A DNA stretch of 64,000 bases from Eutreptiella sp. 'Long Island Sound 2002' (Eukaryota; Euglenozoa; Euglenophyceae; Eutreptiales; Eutreptiaceae), in NCBI GenBank assembly GCA_964036045.1, contig OZ038379.1, forward strand, positions 115,099,604-115,163,603. The letters are read 5' to 3'. Position 1 is the stretch's first letter, and every line of letters starts with the position of its first letter. Of the stretch, positions 44,690-55,116 are shown piece by piece. Under the pieces are notes generated by a model. The model was given only the letters and a program-made list of their open reading frames with translations. It did not search any database and was not told the origin of the DNA. Both the position numbers and the translations under genes were made by a program.

Positions 44690-44775
44690 TTTGTGTACAA
44701 TCACGTGAATTGGTACGAAATTCGCACGAAATTCGTGCGAATTTCGTGCGAATTCACGTGAATTCACGCCTGTGA
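44690..44775. repeat. Right palindrome block of transposon 2
   Basis: Contains TTGGTACGAAATTCGCACGA, ATTCGTGCGAATTTCGTGCG and ending AATTCACGTGAATTCACG. Same word set as the blocks at 27868 and 32262. Confidence 0.65.
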
Positions 44776-44929
44776 ATCAGCCACAGGCTCGTCGAGTTAT
44801 GGCACCTCTCGCTTTGGGCGCGGTTTGGGCATGGTGGATGCTTTTGGGGCGGGACTCTCATTGGATGATGCGTAATGAAGCTGGGGGAAGAATTTTGTCC
44901 CCCCAAATACCTCGAAAGGAACCAAAAAT

Positions 44930-45697
44930 ATGGCGTTTTCCCCCGAAAACCTCAAAAGTTGGGTCGAATCACGTGAATTTCACGCATTTATTCAAACGGC
45001 CACTTATCCCCCGTTCACGAAGGGTATATTGCGATGGCACCATGCCGATGGCTGCGCCGGCTCTATGCCTTTATTAAGAAACTCTTCCTCCCATTACACA
45101 CTGAAGGTACGTGGATTTACGCCATGTGGTTTACCCGTACCCAACGTATATATGTCGGCCAAATAGGGGGCATTGGCCAACCCAAAAAAACGAGTGTCCG
45201 CTTTATGCAACACATCAGGTCAGCATGGTCCTGGCACAGCTTGTATGGATGACGAGGCGTCAGGGGTATGCGACTGGTATACCCCACAATGTTTCGCCTT
45301 GGCCCTGAAAACTTTGGCATCTTCGTACTAGAAGCCTGCCCCAAAAACATGGTAGATGTGCGCGAACTTTTCTGGATCAGAAAAATGGGAAACACCATGA
45401 ATGTCCGTGGTGTGTATCGGACAGACCGCAAGTGGACACTGCTACTCAATGGTAACGTGGGGCTACCCAAATACACAAAGGCACAACACACAACATTACC
45501 GACTTGTGAAGTGCAACGTACCGCTACATGTGCAACTAAAAATTCTCACGTGGGCCAAAAAACACTTCCTGGGACCCCTAAGAAACCTATGCTACCAAAA
45601 GGTCGCACACAGAATGCAAACACAAACAGGGCTGTCACTGCCCAACCACGTTCCACTGCGGGTACCAGCCATGACACACACACACGCTTTCCCCCTC
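44930..45697 (+). pseudogene. GIY-YIG endonuclease part of the Penelope-like element
   Basis: N-terminus MAFSPENLKSWVESREFHAF shifts frame near 45040 into RWLRRLYAFIKKLFLPLHTE and the domain itself: TWIYAMWFTRTQRIYVGQIG (the two motif strands, WIY and YVG), VRFMQHIRSAW (conserved Arg and His), an in-frame TGA at 45250-45252, then FGIFVLEACPKNMVDVRELF with the catalytic Glu and WIRKMGNTMNVRG. These nick target DNA to prime reverse transcription. Another frame change near 45450 leads to LVKCNVPLHVQLKILTWAKK. The miniature transposon begins at 45698. Confidence 0.65.
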
Positions 45698-45821
45698 CTA
45701 AACCCCCCCCCTGTACAAGAACATGCGCGTGTTCTTATTTATTTGCGTGTTCTTATTTTTTGCGTGTTCTTATTTCTGAGACCCTGGGAGTGTTCCCAGC
45801 GCCCTTTGTTTGCAGAAATAT

Positions 45822-46000
45822 GGCAGAGTTGAATGTTGATGACCCCTCCTTTTGGTTGAATGATGAAGCCGCGAAGGAGAAGGCGGCGCGGTACGAGCAA
45901 ACTAAACGGCTGTTCAACCGAGGGAAAGGAGCACGTAATGCTGTTGGTAAAGTGGAGCGTTACCAATATGGGCCCAACCCTGTTGTGCATTTTGTGTGCA
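45822..46000 (+). CDS. Small exon-like ORF inside the miniature transposon
   Basis: MAELNVDDPSFWLNDEAAKE, then KAARYEQTKRLFNRGKGARN and YQYGPNPVVHFVC, followed by a GTGTGCAG sequence that could be a splice signal. It looks like a genuine 5' exon, perhaps left from the autonomous parent element or captured. Function unknown; the downstream part is replaced by tandem repeats. Confidence 0.3.
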
Positions 46001-46004
46001 GGCA

Positions 46005-46280
46005 CGCTGAAATTGGGACCCCGGGACCTGTGGGAAGCAACAGGGTAAAAATTAGAAATTCTTGGTATGCCAGCAGGGGCTGGCCCATGCAGAAATTGGG
46101 ACCCGGTCACATGCGGGAAGCATCGGGAAAAAGTTTAAAAACCCCAGGCATGCCAGCAGAGGCCAACAGCTGCTGAAATTGGGATCCTAGGACCTGTGGG
46201 AAGCATCAGGGTAAGAAAATTCCTGGTATGTCAGCAGGGGTCGATAGGTGCCAAAATTGGGACCCTAGGACCCTGGGGCC
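46005..46280. repeat. Imperfect tandem repeat of about 75 bp
   Basis: Units contain GAAATTGGGACCC, ACCTGTGGGAAGCA, CAGGGTAAAAA and TGGTATGCCAGCAGGGG in that order, three to four times. Confidence 0.75.
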
Positions 46281-46373
46281 GGCTGCGTGTTCTTATTTTT
46301 GACTAAATAATAAGAACATGCGTGCGTGTTCTTATTTTGACTGCGTGTTCTTGTACGGGGGGGGGGGTTTACA

Positions 46374-48580
46374 GATGTTTAAAGAATTCTTCTGCTCCCT
46401 GCCGCTCCCCACACACTACCGCAATTACCTGCTGCAAAGCACACACTTTGTGAGCACGCGAAACCCCACTGTCAGCCAGCTACTACAGAATGACATACGA
46501 TATGACAATGTTGACGACATGAAGCGCGCGGCGTCCCAGCCCTGCCATTGTGCCACGCTGGCACAGCGACTCAATATACCCCTGGTCCAGGGACACCTGT
46601 TTATCGGCCACGCCGTGTTCCTCCGACAGGTGTTTGGGGTTGACTCCAGGGTCCTGCTACAGCATCGTAACAACGATGTCTGCCCCACCCGGCACTCTGT
46701 CCGCAAGTCTCTCGTGCAATCAGCTGGTGATGTGCTCGTAAAAGTGCTCCCCGAATGTGTCGGGGACAAGCAAGCGACCAACCTATACCCTCTCCCCTTT
46801 CCTGTGCACGCCAGTGCTGGCGAGCACAACACATCATGATGCCCTGGTATGGAGGGGAACAATGTGTCCGTGCTACTGGAGATAAGTGGGCACCCCAATG
46901 GGTATTTGAAGGTTGTGATAAAAATATGGGCAAGCTTGCGGATGTGTGTGGAGTAGGGATGATCCAACGCAGACTGCAGGACCTCCAAGATCCCCAGCAG
47001 TTTGATGTGCTACATATGGCGCCATCCGGACGTGATGCGCCCGCATGGGACATGCAACACATCAAAGGTATGGCAGCCTGCATGGGGTCGGCCGCCACTG
47101 GGTCGACGGGAAGAAGAAGGCCCCCCCCCACGGTGGGCGATGTTCGAAAAAAAAAAACTCATTGAGCTCAAGAACTGGCGCGTGCCTCCACAACCCTGCT
47201 GACTTGATGTGTCACCTGCCCACCTGTAGAGGGTTGCCATATGGTCATATGTCAGTGACGTACAGGCATTCTGGTCCCTATGTCTGGCCTATTCATTTTT
47301 GCTACTTTGGGCTAACCGACAACTCATGCACACCACACGCTTCGAGCCCTGGGACGGATTGCATTGGCAGATGATTCCCCCGCCTTATACATCATCCAGG
47401 CCATCTCCCTGACCACTGGGATGCTGCCCCCAGAATGATGTCCCCCCTACACCCCATAGATTGGAAAACTAGATTGGTTTTTTCGCATTACTGCCACCCC
47501 CTGCGCGGGAGGTCGCCACATCAGCCGCTGCCTCCACATGCTTACTACAGAGGCTGCCCGAGTTTTGAGCACACTAGAAATGCCACACTACAAAGACCTC
47601 CTGCCTACTATCTGCCTGCGGAACCACCAACTGAGTGAGCAATGGCAACAGGGCAACCTTACCAGGCCTGTTGCACTCTTTGAATTGGACATCAACGCTA
47701 CGTTCCCTTCCCTCGACAGAACTGATGCCTGGACCTCCATCTCCACCATTGCAGAGTTGGTTGCCTAGGACCCAGGACCACGAGGCAGGCCACAGCGAGG
47801 ATTACTCCGTTTTGCAGTAAACCGTACAGACCGCAAGCTCGATAGAATAGGATCAGGTAGCCGATTTGTTCCATAATATTGACGTTCAACAAGTGCTCCG
47901 CTATGCCTAATTCGACATATTCTGTAACGAAGCCTTCGTGTTCTCAAACTGGGTTTTGCGTCAAAAACGCGGCCTGGCGATTGGGGGGCTTTTCTCATCG
48001 CAGCTGGCCAGCGCCAAATGCATGCTCAGTGAGCACTTGTATTTTCCATTGTATCTACCCTTTGCACCAATGGGCCCAAACACCAGACAACCGTGCCACC
48101 TACCCGCCACACCAGGCCGGTTCCGTGATAACATAAATGGCATAATGTTTGCTGACACTGCAGTAGACTTAATGCAAACCACATATGAAGTTATCTACAA
48201 CCTGGACCTCCAATGGGAGGGGGGGGGGTGACCACTGAATCACCCTACAGGGCGATATGACCATGGAACCCCAAAACCCAGCCCAGCACCCACCCCGTGT
48301 GCAACTCTGTTTGGCGGACGAAAGCTTCAAACACACAGCACCACACTAGTTTCTGATGCACTACCCTGATGCCCACGCACCCAAAACCAAAGGAACATTC
48401 AAGTCCCTCGTGCCCACACTGGCAAAAAATTCAGGGTATTACAGAGATACTAGAGCAGATGCACAAAGTAATGTCCACCTCATCACCGCCGACTTAGTTA
48501 TCAAAGGTCACCCCAATTCCTGGTGGACACCCCTGCTGCACAAAAGCTTGCGCAAGTGGGGACTGTCACGGAGCACGTAA
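46374..48580 (+). pseudogene. Reverse transcriptase part of the Penelope-like element
   Basis: Opens with MFKEFFCSLPLPTHYRNYLL and ends that frame at 46839. Later frames contain RT hallmarks: ALFELDINATFPSLDR (motif A aspartate, about 47680), FRQKRGLAIGGLFSSQLASA (motif B, about 47950), and INGIMFADTAVDLMQ (motif C position, with FADT instead of Y-x-DD). The tail LVPTLAKNSGYYRDTRADAQ...WWTPLLHKSLRKWGL ends at TAA 48578. Numerous frame changes and stops show decay. Assignment to Penelope-like rests on the motifs and the GIY-YIG partner. Confidence 0.5.
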
Positions 48581-49245
48581 CAATGAGGTGAGCGTGGAAC
48601 TGTGTGCATGCATACAATGACAGATTGAGACACAGCACTACAGTGCACAATCACATTCTGCAGACCGATTTTGCTATTTGCCCACATGCACTGAATTTGC
48701 ACTGCACCACACCGCAGAGCTATGTTCACTGCATTGACCCCAGTGCCCTGAAAGTAGATCTCACAGTATTCCACTGCAGATTAATGAGTCCTATGGCCCC
48801 CAGGGCGCTTTGTGCTGTGCTTGTGTGCCACTGAAGAGGACACTGGGTTTGCAAACAAACAAGACAGGAGTAGTTGTTGTCACACTATACTGTCCTATTC
48901 TGCATAATTTGAACCCCTGGTTGACGGTGCAGCACTTGCTGATTACCCTGCCGAAAGTTGTTGAGAGCAGCAGCAACGGTGGCACCAAGGACAACACCGT
49001 GGAAGCCAGTGGTGAGCGGCAACCTGCCCCTTTCAGTGCGGAATCTGGAGCCCTTGTTGCTCCTTTTGGCATGGACACCGACAACCCGGAATGAGTGGCG
49101 ATGGCGGTGGCGGTGCGGTTGGGCCATGTCATTTTCTCTTTTGTGATGACAATTTTTTTTTATTATTAGCATAAATGCCACCTGTTTGTCAGGGTATTGT
49201 TAGGGTACTGCCAAAGAAAGACACCACAAACAGTCCTGTTTGAGT
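48581..49245. other. No recognised gene
   Basis: Sequence between the Penelope-like element and the first piggyBac-like copy. Short frames only. Confidence 0.4.
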
Positions 49246-49372
49246 CTGCGTAACGGGATCTTGGGGAACGCGCCCGCGGTTACACACCGGGGAACACGAC
49301 AGACATTCCTGGTGGACTCTGGGTAACAGGATCCGGGGGAACACGCCCGAGGTTACACACTGGGTAACACGG
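49246..49372. repeat. Duplicated end repeat of piggyBac-like copy 1
   Basis: Two related units of about 80 bp, each with GTAACRGGATC, GGGGAACRCGCCCG and GGTTACACAC. The words GGGGAACA and GGTAACAC recur on the other side of the transposase (50890-51170), as expected of subterminal repeats. Confidence 0.65.
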
Positions 49373-49451
49373 TTGCTTTACTTTGTTGCATTGTGGTGCT
49401 CGCCGTGCGTGGGGGGGGGGGGGGCAATCTTTTTTTTCTGCTTTTGCAGAA

Positions 49452-50829
49452 ATGCCCATCCGCCCACGAGCCCGTCCAGCCTTACGTCCCATCGTCTTCG
49501 TCTGTCGCCGTATACCCCCCAAGTTCGTCAAAGGAGCCCTGAGCGCCGACACCATGGGAAGACGTACTCGGAAAACCTACACTAGTGTACACGAGGCTTT
49601 AGACAGCGTCTTTAAGCCCATCTTGGTGACCCTATCGGATTACTTAACAAAGAACGGTTGCAGCAGGTTAATTCCCCTGTTGCCTAAGTATATCGGTAAT
49701 GCTAGGGATGTGTCGGCCACGCAGTGTGGATGACGTGTGGCACCCCACGTCACTGCGTTACCACGAGGGACTTGCCTCCCTTCTTAGCCGCCAAGAGTAC
49801 TACAGCATCGACAGGCACTCCAACTGCATTAGTGCAGACCTTTTGGAGGCTATGAATGCCCATTGGTCCCGGCTGTGGGTGTGGGGATTGGCAGCTACAA
49901 GGGATGAGTCCATAGTACCCCATAAGGGGAAACAGGCTGGTCCCATGCGGATGTTCATCCCCCGGAGACCCCGCAGCACGGGGATCAAACTGTTTGTCCT
50001 CGCGGACTCAGTGCACCCATTTGTCACTGACATTTTCCTTCACGCGGGGAGGAGAGTCGGCATTTTTCAGGGTCGAGAAAATATGTGGCCGGCCCCAAAA
50101 CTGGCGGGAAATGGTCCACAGGTGGGTGGACCTACTTCCACCCCGAGCGGCACTAGTGTGTGATAGTTATTTTGGCAGCCATGCCGTTGCACACCCGTTG
50201 GCCCGGCGGCAACACCCTTTTCTTTTCCTAACCAGGCGGGAGCAGGAAGGGGTTGCGGCCGCCGGTGATCTCCCTTTGCCTCGACAAGTGGCCGAGGCCC
50301 ATGTCCGCAAAGGCGGTTATAGTTTACATGTTTTTAAAAATTCCAAGGTGGGCAGCAACCCTCCTCGGATGGTGCCCTTTGTCTCCAATTGTCAATACGA
50401 TGGGATGAGGGTACTGCACCGGGGGGGTTACTCGTTGCCCCCTATTGTTGCTGCCTACCCGCAGCTTGCCAATGGGGTCGATAGCGCCAACCAGCTAGCA
50501 CTGGAGCACCGGGAAACCGGCCGCTTCAAGTGCTGGTCCAAAGCACTGAAGGCATTCCTCTATAGGTATGCCATTGTAAATACGTTTACCATTGCTAGGT
50601 GCCAAGGCCTGATACCCCGGAAGAGAAGAAATCCCTTTGGGATTTCCAACTGGATCTCCTCGAATCGTATGTACAAAGACGCGACAAAGTGCACGCACCT
50701 GTGGTTCATAGCAGGGGAACGTGTGTCACCTATGGCGGTCGCACTTGGTTCAAGTGCGCCGCCTGTGGCGTGGCTGCCCATTGTTGCCATGCGTGCTTTG
50801 CAGCTTTGCACAATCCGCTGAAAGAGTAA
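49452..50829 (+). pseudogene. piggyBac-like transposase, copy 1
   Basis: After an acceptor-like TTTTGCAG the frame starts MPIRPRARPALRPIVFVCRR. Three frameshifts (near 49720, 50090 and 50600) separate parts that together show piggyBac features: RDESIVPHKGKQAGPMRMFI with the first catalytic Asp and RPRSTGIKLFVLADS; ALVCDSYFGSHAVA with the second Asp; GVDSANQLALEHRETGRF with the third; and the C-terminal Cys-rich zinc domain FKCAACGVAAHCCHACFAAL. Family members cut and paste into TTAA; I found no TTAA pair here. Not functional because of the frameshifts. Confidence 0.8.
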
Positions 50830-50869
50830 AGTGTTTCCCGTGGTCCACTAATGTGCACAACGGCCTAGG

Positions 50870-51180
50870 CAGGCAGAAGGACCTCAAAGTAGCCAAGGTA
50901 ACACAGTAGGGAACAACCAACGGCTCTGAATGGTGTCTACAAGAGGAAAATAACACAGGTAACACCCTAGGGAGCTACCAAACACTCAAAATCGGCATCC
51001 TGGGGAACAATAGGCTGTTACCGGTAACAACAGGGGGAACCCAACAGAATGTTTGGTGGGCTCCGGTGGGGAACACCACCCTGTTACCGGTAACACCTGC
51101 GGTAACACAAAATGACACTGGGGGAACAACCCATACCGGTGGGGAACATTAGATTCCACCGTGTTCCCCAAGGCACCAGC
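50870..51180. repeat. Right subterminal repeats with TGTTACCGGTAACA palindromes
   Basis: Perfect 14-base palindromes at 51016-51029 and 51082-51095 among repeated GGTAACAC and GGGGAACA words; ends GTGTTCCCC near 51170. Likely transposase-binding end of piggyBac-like copy 1. Confidence 0.6.
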
Positions 51181-51983
51181 TAGGCAAAAAACGAAAAATC
51201 CTCAATTTCTCCTTCGGTATTTAGGGGGTGAAATAGGTTTCCCAGACTCCATGGATTCCCAGGTACTAACCTGACATAGAGGAATATTGGGACAAGTCAC
51301 AAGTTTATTGCTTTGTTTCCCAGGTTTGAGCACGGGGGGGGGGCGCCGGCACCGGACCCTTTACGCCGACTCCCCCGCCCCCCCTCCCCCCCCCCCTCCC
51401 TGCAAATTGGCCGGAGAGTGCCGGACCATGGGCGTCGAAGGCGCCCTAAGGGAATGTTGCTTGACTTAGTAGAGGGTGAAAAAAAATGGTTTTCCACCCC
51501 ATGTGTCTATACTCAAAATGCTCAGTCTTTTGAGGAGAACCAAATAATTGATGAAAACCAAATTGAACCAAATATCAATACCACCCCTATGTCAGAGGTG
51601 TATCAGAGATGGTTCATACCCGAATGGGTAAAGCACGGCTTCTGCAGCTGAATGGTCCTAGATTCAAAACCCCAGTGGGCGCAGTCTGCCAGACAGTAGG
51701 CAGGTCCAAGGAAGACATGGTGCAATTTTTGTTTTTGATGTCGTTTGCTTTTTTTTTGCTTTTACTTCGTCCCCTTTGTTGGAGATCCCCGAGAATGCAG
51801 GTGCACTCTTTTGTCAACCATGATCATCGTGTTTTTGGAGCAAATGGCCTAAATTTCTTGGTTGGTGAAAGAGGCCTGGTTAAGGCCCCATTGGCAACAA
51901 TGGCCGAGAATTGACTCAGGGGTGCTATGCCCTTAAACACAAGTACCACCTAAAATCCCCCCCCCCCCTGTTACAATTTTGTT
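51181..51983. other. No recognised gene
   Basis: Includes G- and C-homopolymer runs (51333-51341, 51375-51400) and a few short frames. A splice-like TCCCAG near 51325 is not supported by a coding exon. Confidence 0.4.
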
Positions 51984-52039
51984 TTGCCCACATACATAAC
52001 GCAAAAATGTCTGCCGACCAGCGTTGAGTTCAGTCATCA

Positions 52040-53071
52040 TGCCCACGGTCAACCCCAGCACTCGTTCGACCAAGACCCGCAGTGGCACCCCTATCCGCCG
52101 CTGCCGCCCCCCCCCCCCCTGCTTCCGCCGCACGGCGCGCTGCCGCACCCCCCCCTCCGTCCTTTGCCCTATGGCGCGCCCCCGTTCGCAACGTCCGAGC
52201 CGCCGGAGCTTCAACCGAAGGCGCTGCTTGGCCCGTTCACCGATGTGGCACAGATCAAGAAGGTGCGTGGGCGGCTGCGGAACCAACCCAATCGTATGTC
52301 CTCCGTTCCGGCTTTCAATGCGTGGTTTGTACGGAGACGTGAGTCGCATCCATGTGGACCCTGGGTCTCGTCCGCCCAATGTTTTGCACCTCGGTGGCCC
52401 CCCTTTCGTTTCCACAGGATCTGCAGGAGCCCGACGAGACGCAGGATGATCAGCCCCCTCGAGGAACGGAAGGAACTAGCGCCGGTGCCATGGAGGAGCA
52501 GCGGGTCGTTGTGCTGGGTGTTCTCCACCTGTGCTTCTTTGTCACCTCTAGAGGCCGATGTGCTCTATGTTGCGCGTGTTACGCGTCCTACGCGTCCTAG
52601 GTGTTTCTGCCTCCGCATTGCCTTTGGAGGAGAGACGCCACCTTGTTCGCGTTCTGCAGAAGCTCGCCCAGTGACCAAAGGTGAGGAGGCCGATCAAGGA
52701 CCCAAGGAGGCCACAGAAGGCACTGCAGCGGGTGCAGAGGTCTTGGCAGGGGGCGATGGTGGTCCGGCAAGTGAGCCGGTGCGCGTTGTCGTGCCACTGC
52801 CGTTTGCCCGCCATGCGCGTATGGTTCTGCTGTGCCTCTGAAATCCGCCGGTGTGGGTTGCGCCTTTTGCGCCTGTTGCGCGTTACATTTGTCCCGATTC
52901 TGGCCCTCCTCTGGAGGACAGCACCCCGTTTTCCGTGTTTTGCAGACGCCTGTGCGAGTGAAGGAGGAGACCCCCAACTCCGCGGAACGCCATGCCGAAC
53001 CAAAAGGGGCTCCAGATACGGAGACCGCAGCCGAGGACAAGATGACAGATGACGGCATCACGGAGATTTAA
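52040..53071 (+). CDS. Intron-rich unknown gene between the piggyBac-like copies
   Basis: Supported exons: a first exon from ATG 52040 (MPTVNPSTRSTKTRSGTPIR..., Arg-rich) ending GLYGD|GTGAGT at about 52338, then 52420-52503 (DLQEPDETQDDQPPRGTEGT, SAGAMEEQR), about 52660-52778 (EARPVTKGEEADQGPKEATE...) and 52946-53071 (TPVRVKEETPNSAERHAEPK...DDGITEI, TAA). The alternative first-exon frame is Pro-rich and would need a different junction. Predicted product is disordered, Glu/Pro-rich, no domain recognised. Its introns at 52504-52659 and 52779-52945 are related in sequence to each other and to the intron before the next gene. Confidence 0.4.
52504..52945 (+). repeat. Introner-like introns (two copies)
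   Basis: Introns 52504-52659 and 52779-52945 share GTTGCGCGTGTTACGCGTCC/GTTGCGCGTTAC words, a TTTGGAGGAGAG/CTCTGGAGGACAG block and end CGTTCTGCAG/GTGTTTTGCAG. A third copy ends at 53667 and a minus-strand copy lies at about 57173-57366. Similar sequence in non-homologous introns is the mark of introner elements. Confidence 0.5.
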
Positions 53072-53667
53072 GAGAGGAGGGGTTGGAGGGTGGGGGTGAG
53101 GGTAAGGATGAGGGGTCACAGGGTATTTTCTCCCCGCTTTGGGAACCGAGTCTGTGAAGCCCGGACGAATCACTCGGGCGTCAGAGTTCGCAGCCTGCTT
53201 TGCGGGTTCCCCCTTGGGAAGTTTCAGCGTAGACAGGCTCTTTTTCTCAACAGGCGCCGGACTGGTGGCGTCGCAATATGTGGTAGAAATACCGGTTTCT
53301 TGGATGTACAATAATGGAGTATTATGGCGATCGGACATGTAGTGCCCGGTCTGCGCCCAGCACAAGCGACTTGGTGGTGTCCCGCAAAAAAAGATACCAC
53401 ACCTGTTGCCAATTGCTCTGTCGTCGGGGAATCGAGGTTCAAACCCCCCCCCCTCCGCTGCAGATGGATGTGTGGTAGGGGGATTGAGGCTCGAACCCCC
53501 CCCCCCCCAGAAAAAAACACAGACACTGCCCTGTGCTACGTGTGCCGCGTGTTGCCTCTGACTCTGCCTCTAAGCTGCTGTGGCGCGTTCTGCGCGTGTT
53601 GCGCGTTCCTCGCGTTGCCTCCGGTACTGCCTCTGGAGTCTGAATGTATGTGTTCCGTGTTATGCAG

Positions 53668-55116
53668 ACACACCGCTCTTCGAAAATGCCATTTCCCACG
53701 AATCTCAATGCGGGTGCACTCCCGTGGAGGATTGTGCAGCAAATATCATGTATGGAGTCCGGCCAGGCCAAACTGAAATAGTCGGGTACACCGAGGCTGA
53801 GGTTTGGGACCACATGTTGGCTCCCATCCAGGAATTACAGCGGGTATCCCTGCGAAAGGCGAACCTCTCCCACTTGATCCCCCTAGTACCAAGATGCGTC
53901 CCACTTGATTCTAGCGGTTGGCCCAATCAATTCTAGCGTTTGCCCCAATCCATTCTAGCGGTGGCTCCCATTTCCGTGGGTACACCGCCTTCATCCTCGA
54001 ACTAGGTATGGTACAACCCATGCAAGTAGATGGCATCTGGGAACGGCACGGGTTACTATACAACCCCTTCATGGCACAATTGCTAAGCCGCAAGGAGTAC
54101 TACGTCTTGCGCCGTAACATCCGGCCCGACGTTGTTAAGGTGCTGGAGGAGTGTAACGGGCAGTGGGCTGGTGCCTGGCGGTTGGGTGGCGTGGCATGTG
54201 GGGATGAGTCCGTGGTGCCGCACAAAGGCATACGTGCCGGCCCACTATGGATGTTCATCGCCCGCAAGCCCCTCTCAACCGGCATCAAGCTCTATTGCCT
54301 TGCCGATGCCACTAGTGGTACGTGGTGGACATGTACCTGTACACGGGTAGACGCGGGCACCTGCGGCAGTTTGGCAACAGTGCAGGCAACTTCAATGCCC
54401 AGCAGATCATGACCATGTGGGCAGGTCTCCTCGCTACCGGGACCATCCTCGATGCGGATTCCTTTTTTGGATCGCTCGAACTAGCGCGTGACCTCGCTGC
54501 AGAGAGGCACGCCTTCTTGATGATGATGAAGCGCTTCACGTACGGGGTGGACAGGGCAGGACAACTTCTAGCAGAGGAACAAACCGCAACGTGCACTGTG
54601 GCCGACGCGAGGTATGCCTCGGTGGTCTTCAAGAACACAAAGGTGGGTCACAAGCTGCCCTGCGTAGTGCCAATGCTCACGAACATCCACTTCCCACAAG
54701 CCGGACCCCTGCATCGCCACAGGGGGAATGAGGTGAACCCGGTGGTTGCCAGCTGCGGCCAGCTATTGCGTTGGGTGGACGGCGTCAACCAGATGGCCCT
54801 CCAAATGCGCCAGGTGAGACGTCAGATGACCTGGTCGCATGCGCTGTGTGTGTTTGTCCTCCGGTACGCCGTGGTCAACGCATACGCGACTTGCCGGTAC
54901 CTCGGGCGGGCCCAAATGGGTAGAATGTTCGAGTGGCAGTGGGACCTTATTCGGCGCTGCTTTTGTACGGGTGCAGTGGCCAAGCCCATCCACGTGCCGG
55001 TGAGGATGCCGAGCCGCCGGGTGTGCAACCATTGCAACCGGGGCCAGACGCACTACGTTTGTTGTGGACGCGGCGGGTGGTACCATGTGGGTGCTTTGCC
55101 GTGTCACATGGGGTGA
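53668..55116 (+). pseudogene. piggyBac-like transposase, copy 2
   Basis: Starts after the acceptor TATGCAG (53661-53667): TPLFENAISHESQCGCTPVE and NIMYGVRPGQTEIVGYTEAE. A short triplicated ATTCTAGCG segment (53898-53965) disrupts it; the frame resumes WERHGLLYNPFMAQLLSRKE, then GDESVVPHKGIRAGPLWMFI (first Asp), a one-base frameshift near 54320, YLYTGRRGHLRQFGNSAGNF, TILDADSFFGSLELA (second Asp), LRWVDGVNQMALQ (third Asp) and RRVCNHCNRGQTHYVCCGRG (C-terminal zinc domain), stop TGA 55114-55116. Less decayed than copy 1 and about 35-40% similar by eye. Confidence 0.8.

Larger units (their letters stand above)
27861..44770. mobile_element. Putative DNA transposon 2 (interrupted by Ty3 element B)
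   Basis: Proposed from four blocks rich in palindromes of the type AAATTCGTACGAATTT and ATTCGTGCGAATTTCG, at 27868-28130, 30125-30260, 32262-32410 and 44697-44768, plus GC-rich coding DNA between them: a probable 2OG oxygenase, a coiled-coil gene and, right of element B, a transposase-like C-terminus. The outer ends may pair (GATTCACGGTACC at 27869 against GATTCACAGGCG on the minus strand near 44780), but I found no target duplication, so limits and unity are uncertain. The left and right halves could also come from two related copies. Confidence 0.45.
45698..46373. mobile_element. Miniature transposon with TAAACCCCCCCC ends
   Basis: Left end TAAACCCCCCCC followed by TGTACAAGAACATGCGCG; right end, on the minus strand, TAAACCCCCCCCCC followed by GTACAAGAACACGCAG. 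It splits the Penelope-like coding region between LLNP and QMFKEFFCSLPLP. Subterminal direct copies of GCGTGTTCTTATTT occur at both ends and AAGAACATGCGCGTGTTCTT is palindromic. Inside are an exon-like ORF (45822-46000) and about three imperfect repeats of 75 bp (46005-46280). No transposase, so non-autonomous. Confidence 0.7.
44930..48580 (+). mobile_element. Penelope-like retroelement with N-terminal GIY-YIG (decayed)
   Basis: A GIY-YIG endonuclease region (45100-45430) lies upstream of a reverse transcriptase region (about 47640-48580), both plus strand, with coding-like sequence between. A miniature transposon is inserted at 45698-46373 and several stops and frameshifts are present. In canonical Penelope elements the GIY-YIG domain is C-terminal; an N-terminal one defines the permuted clade (Chlamys/Naiad types) known from green algae, protists and invertebrates. 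Element ends were not found. Confidence 0.55.

Noticed and set aside
45698-45711. TAAACCCC as an interstitial telomere repeat
   Set aside because: It is a single C-rich run paired with an inverted copy at 46360-46373, so it is a transposon end, not tandem telomere repeats.
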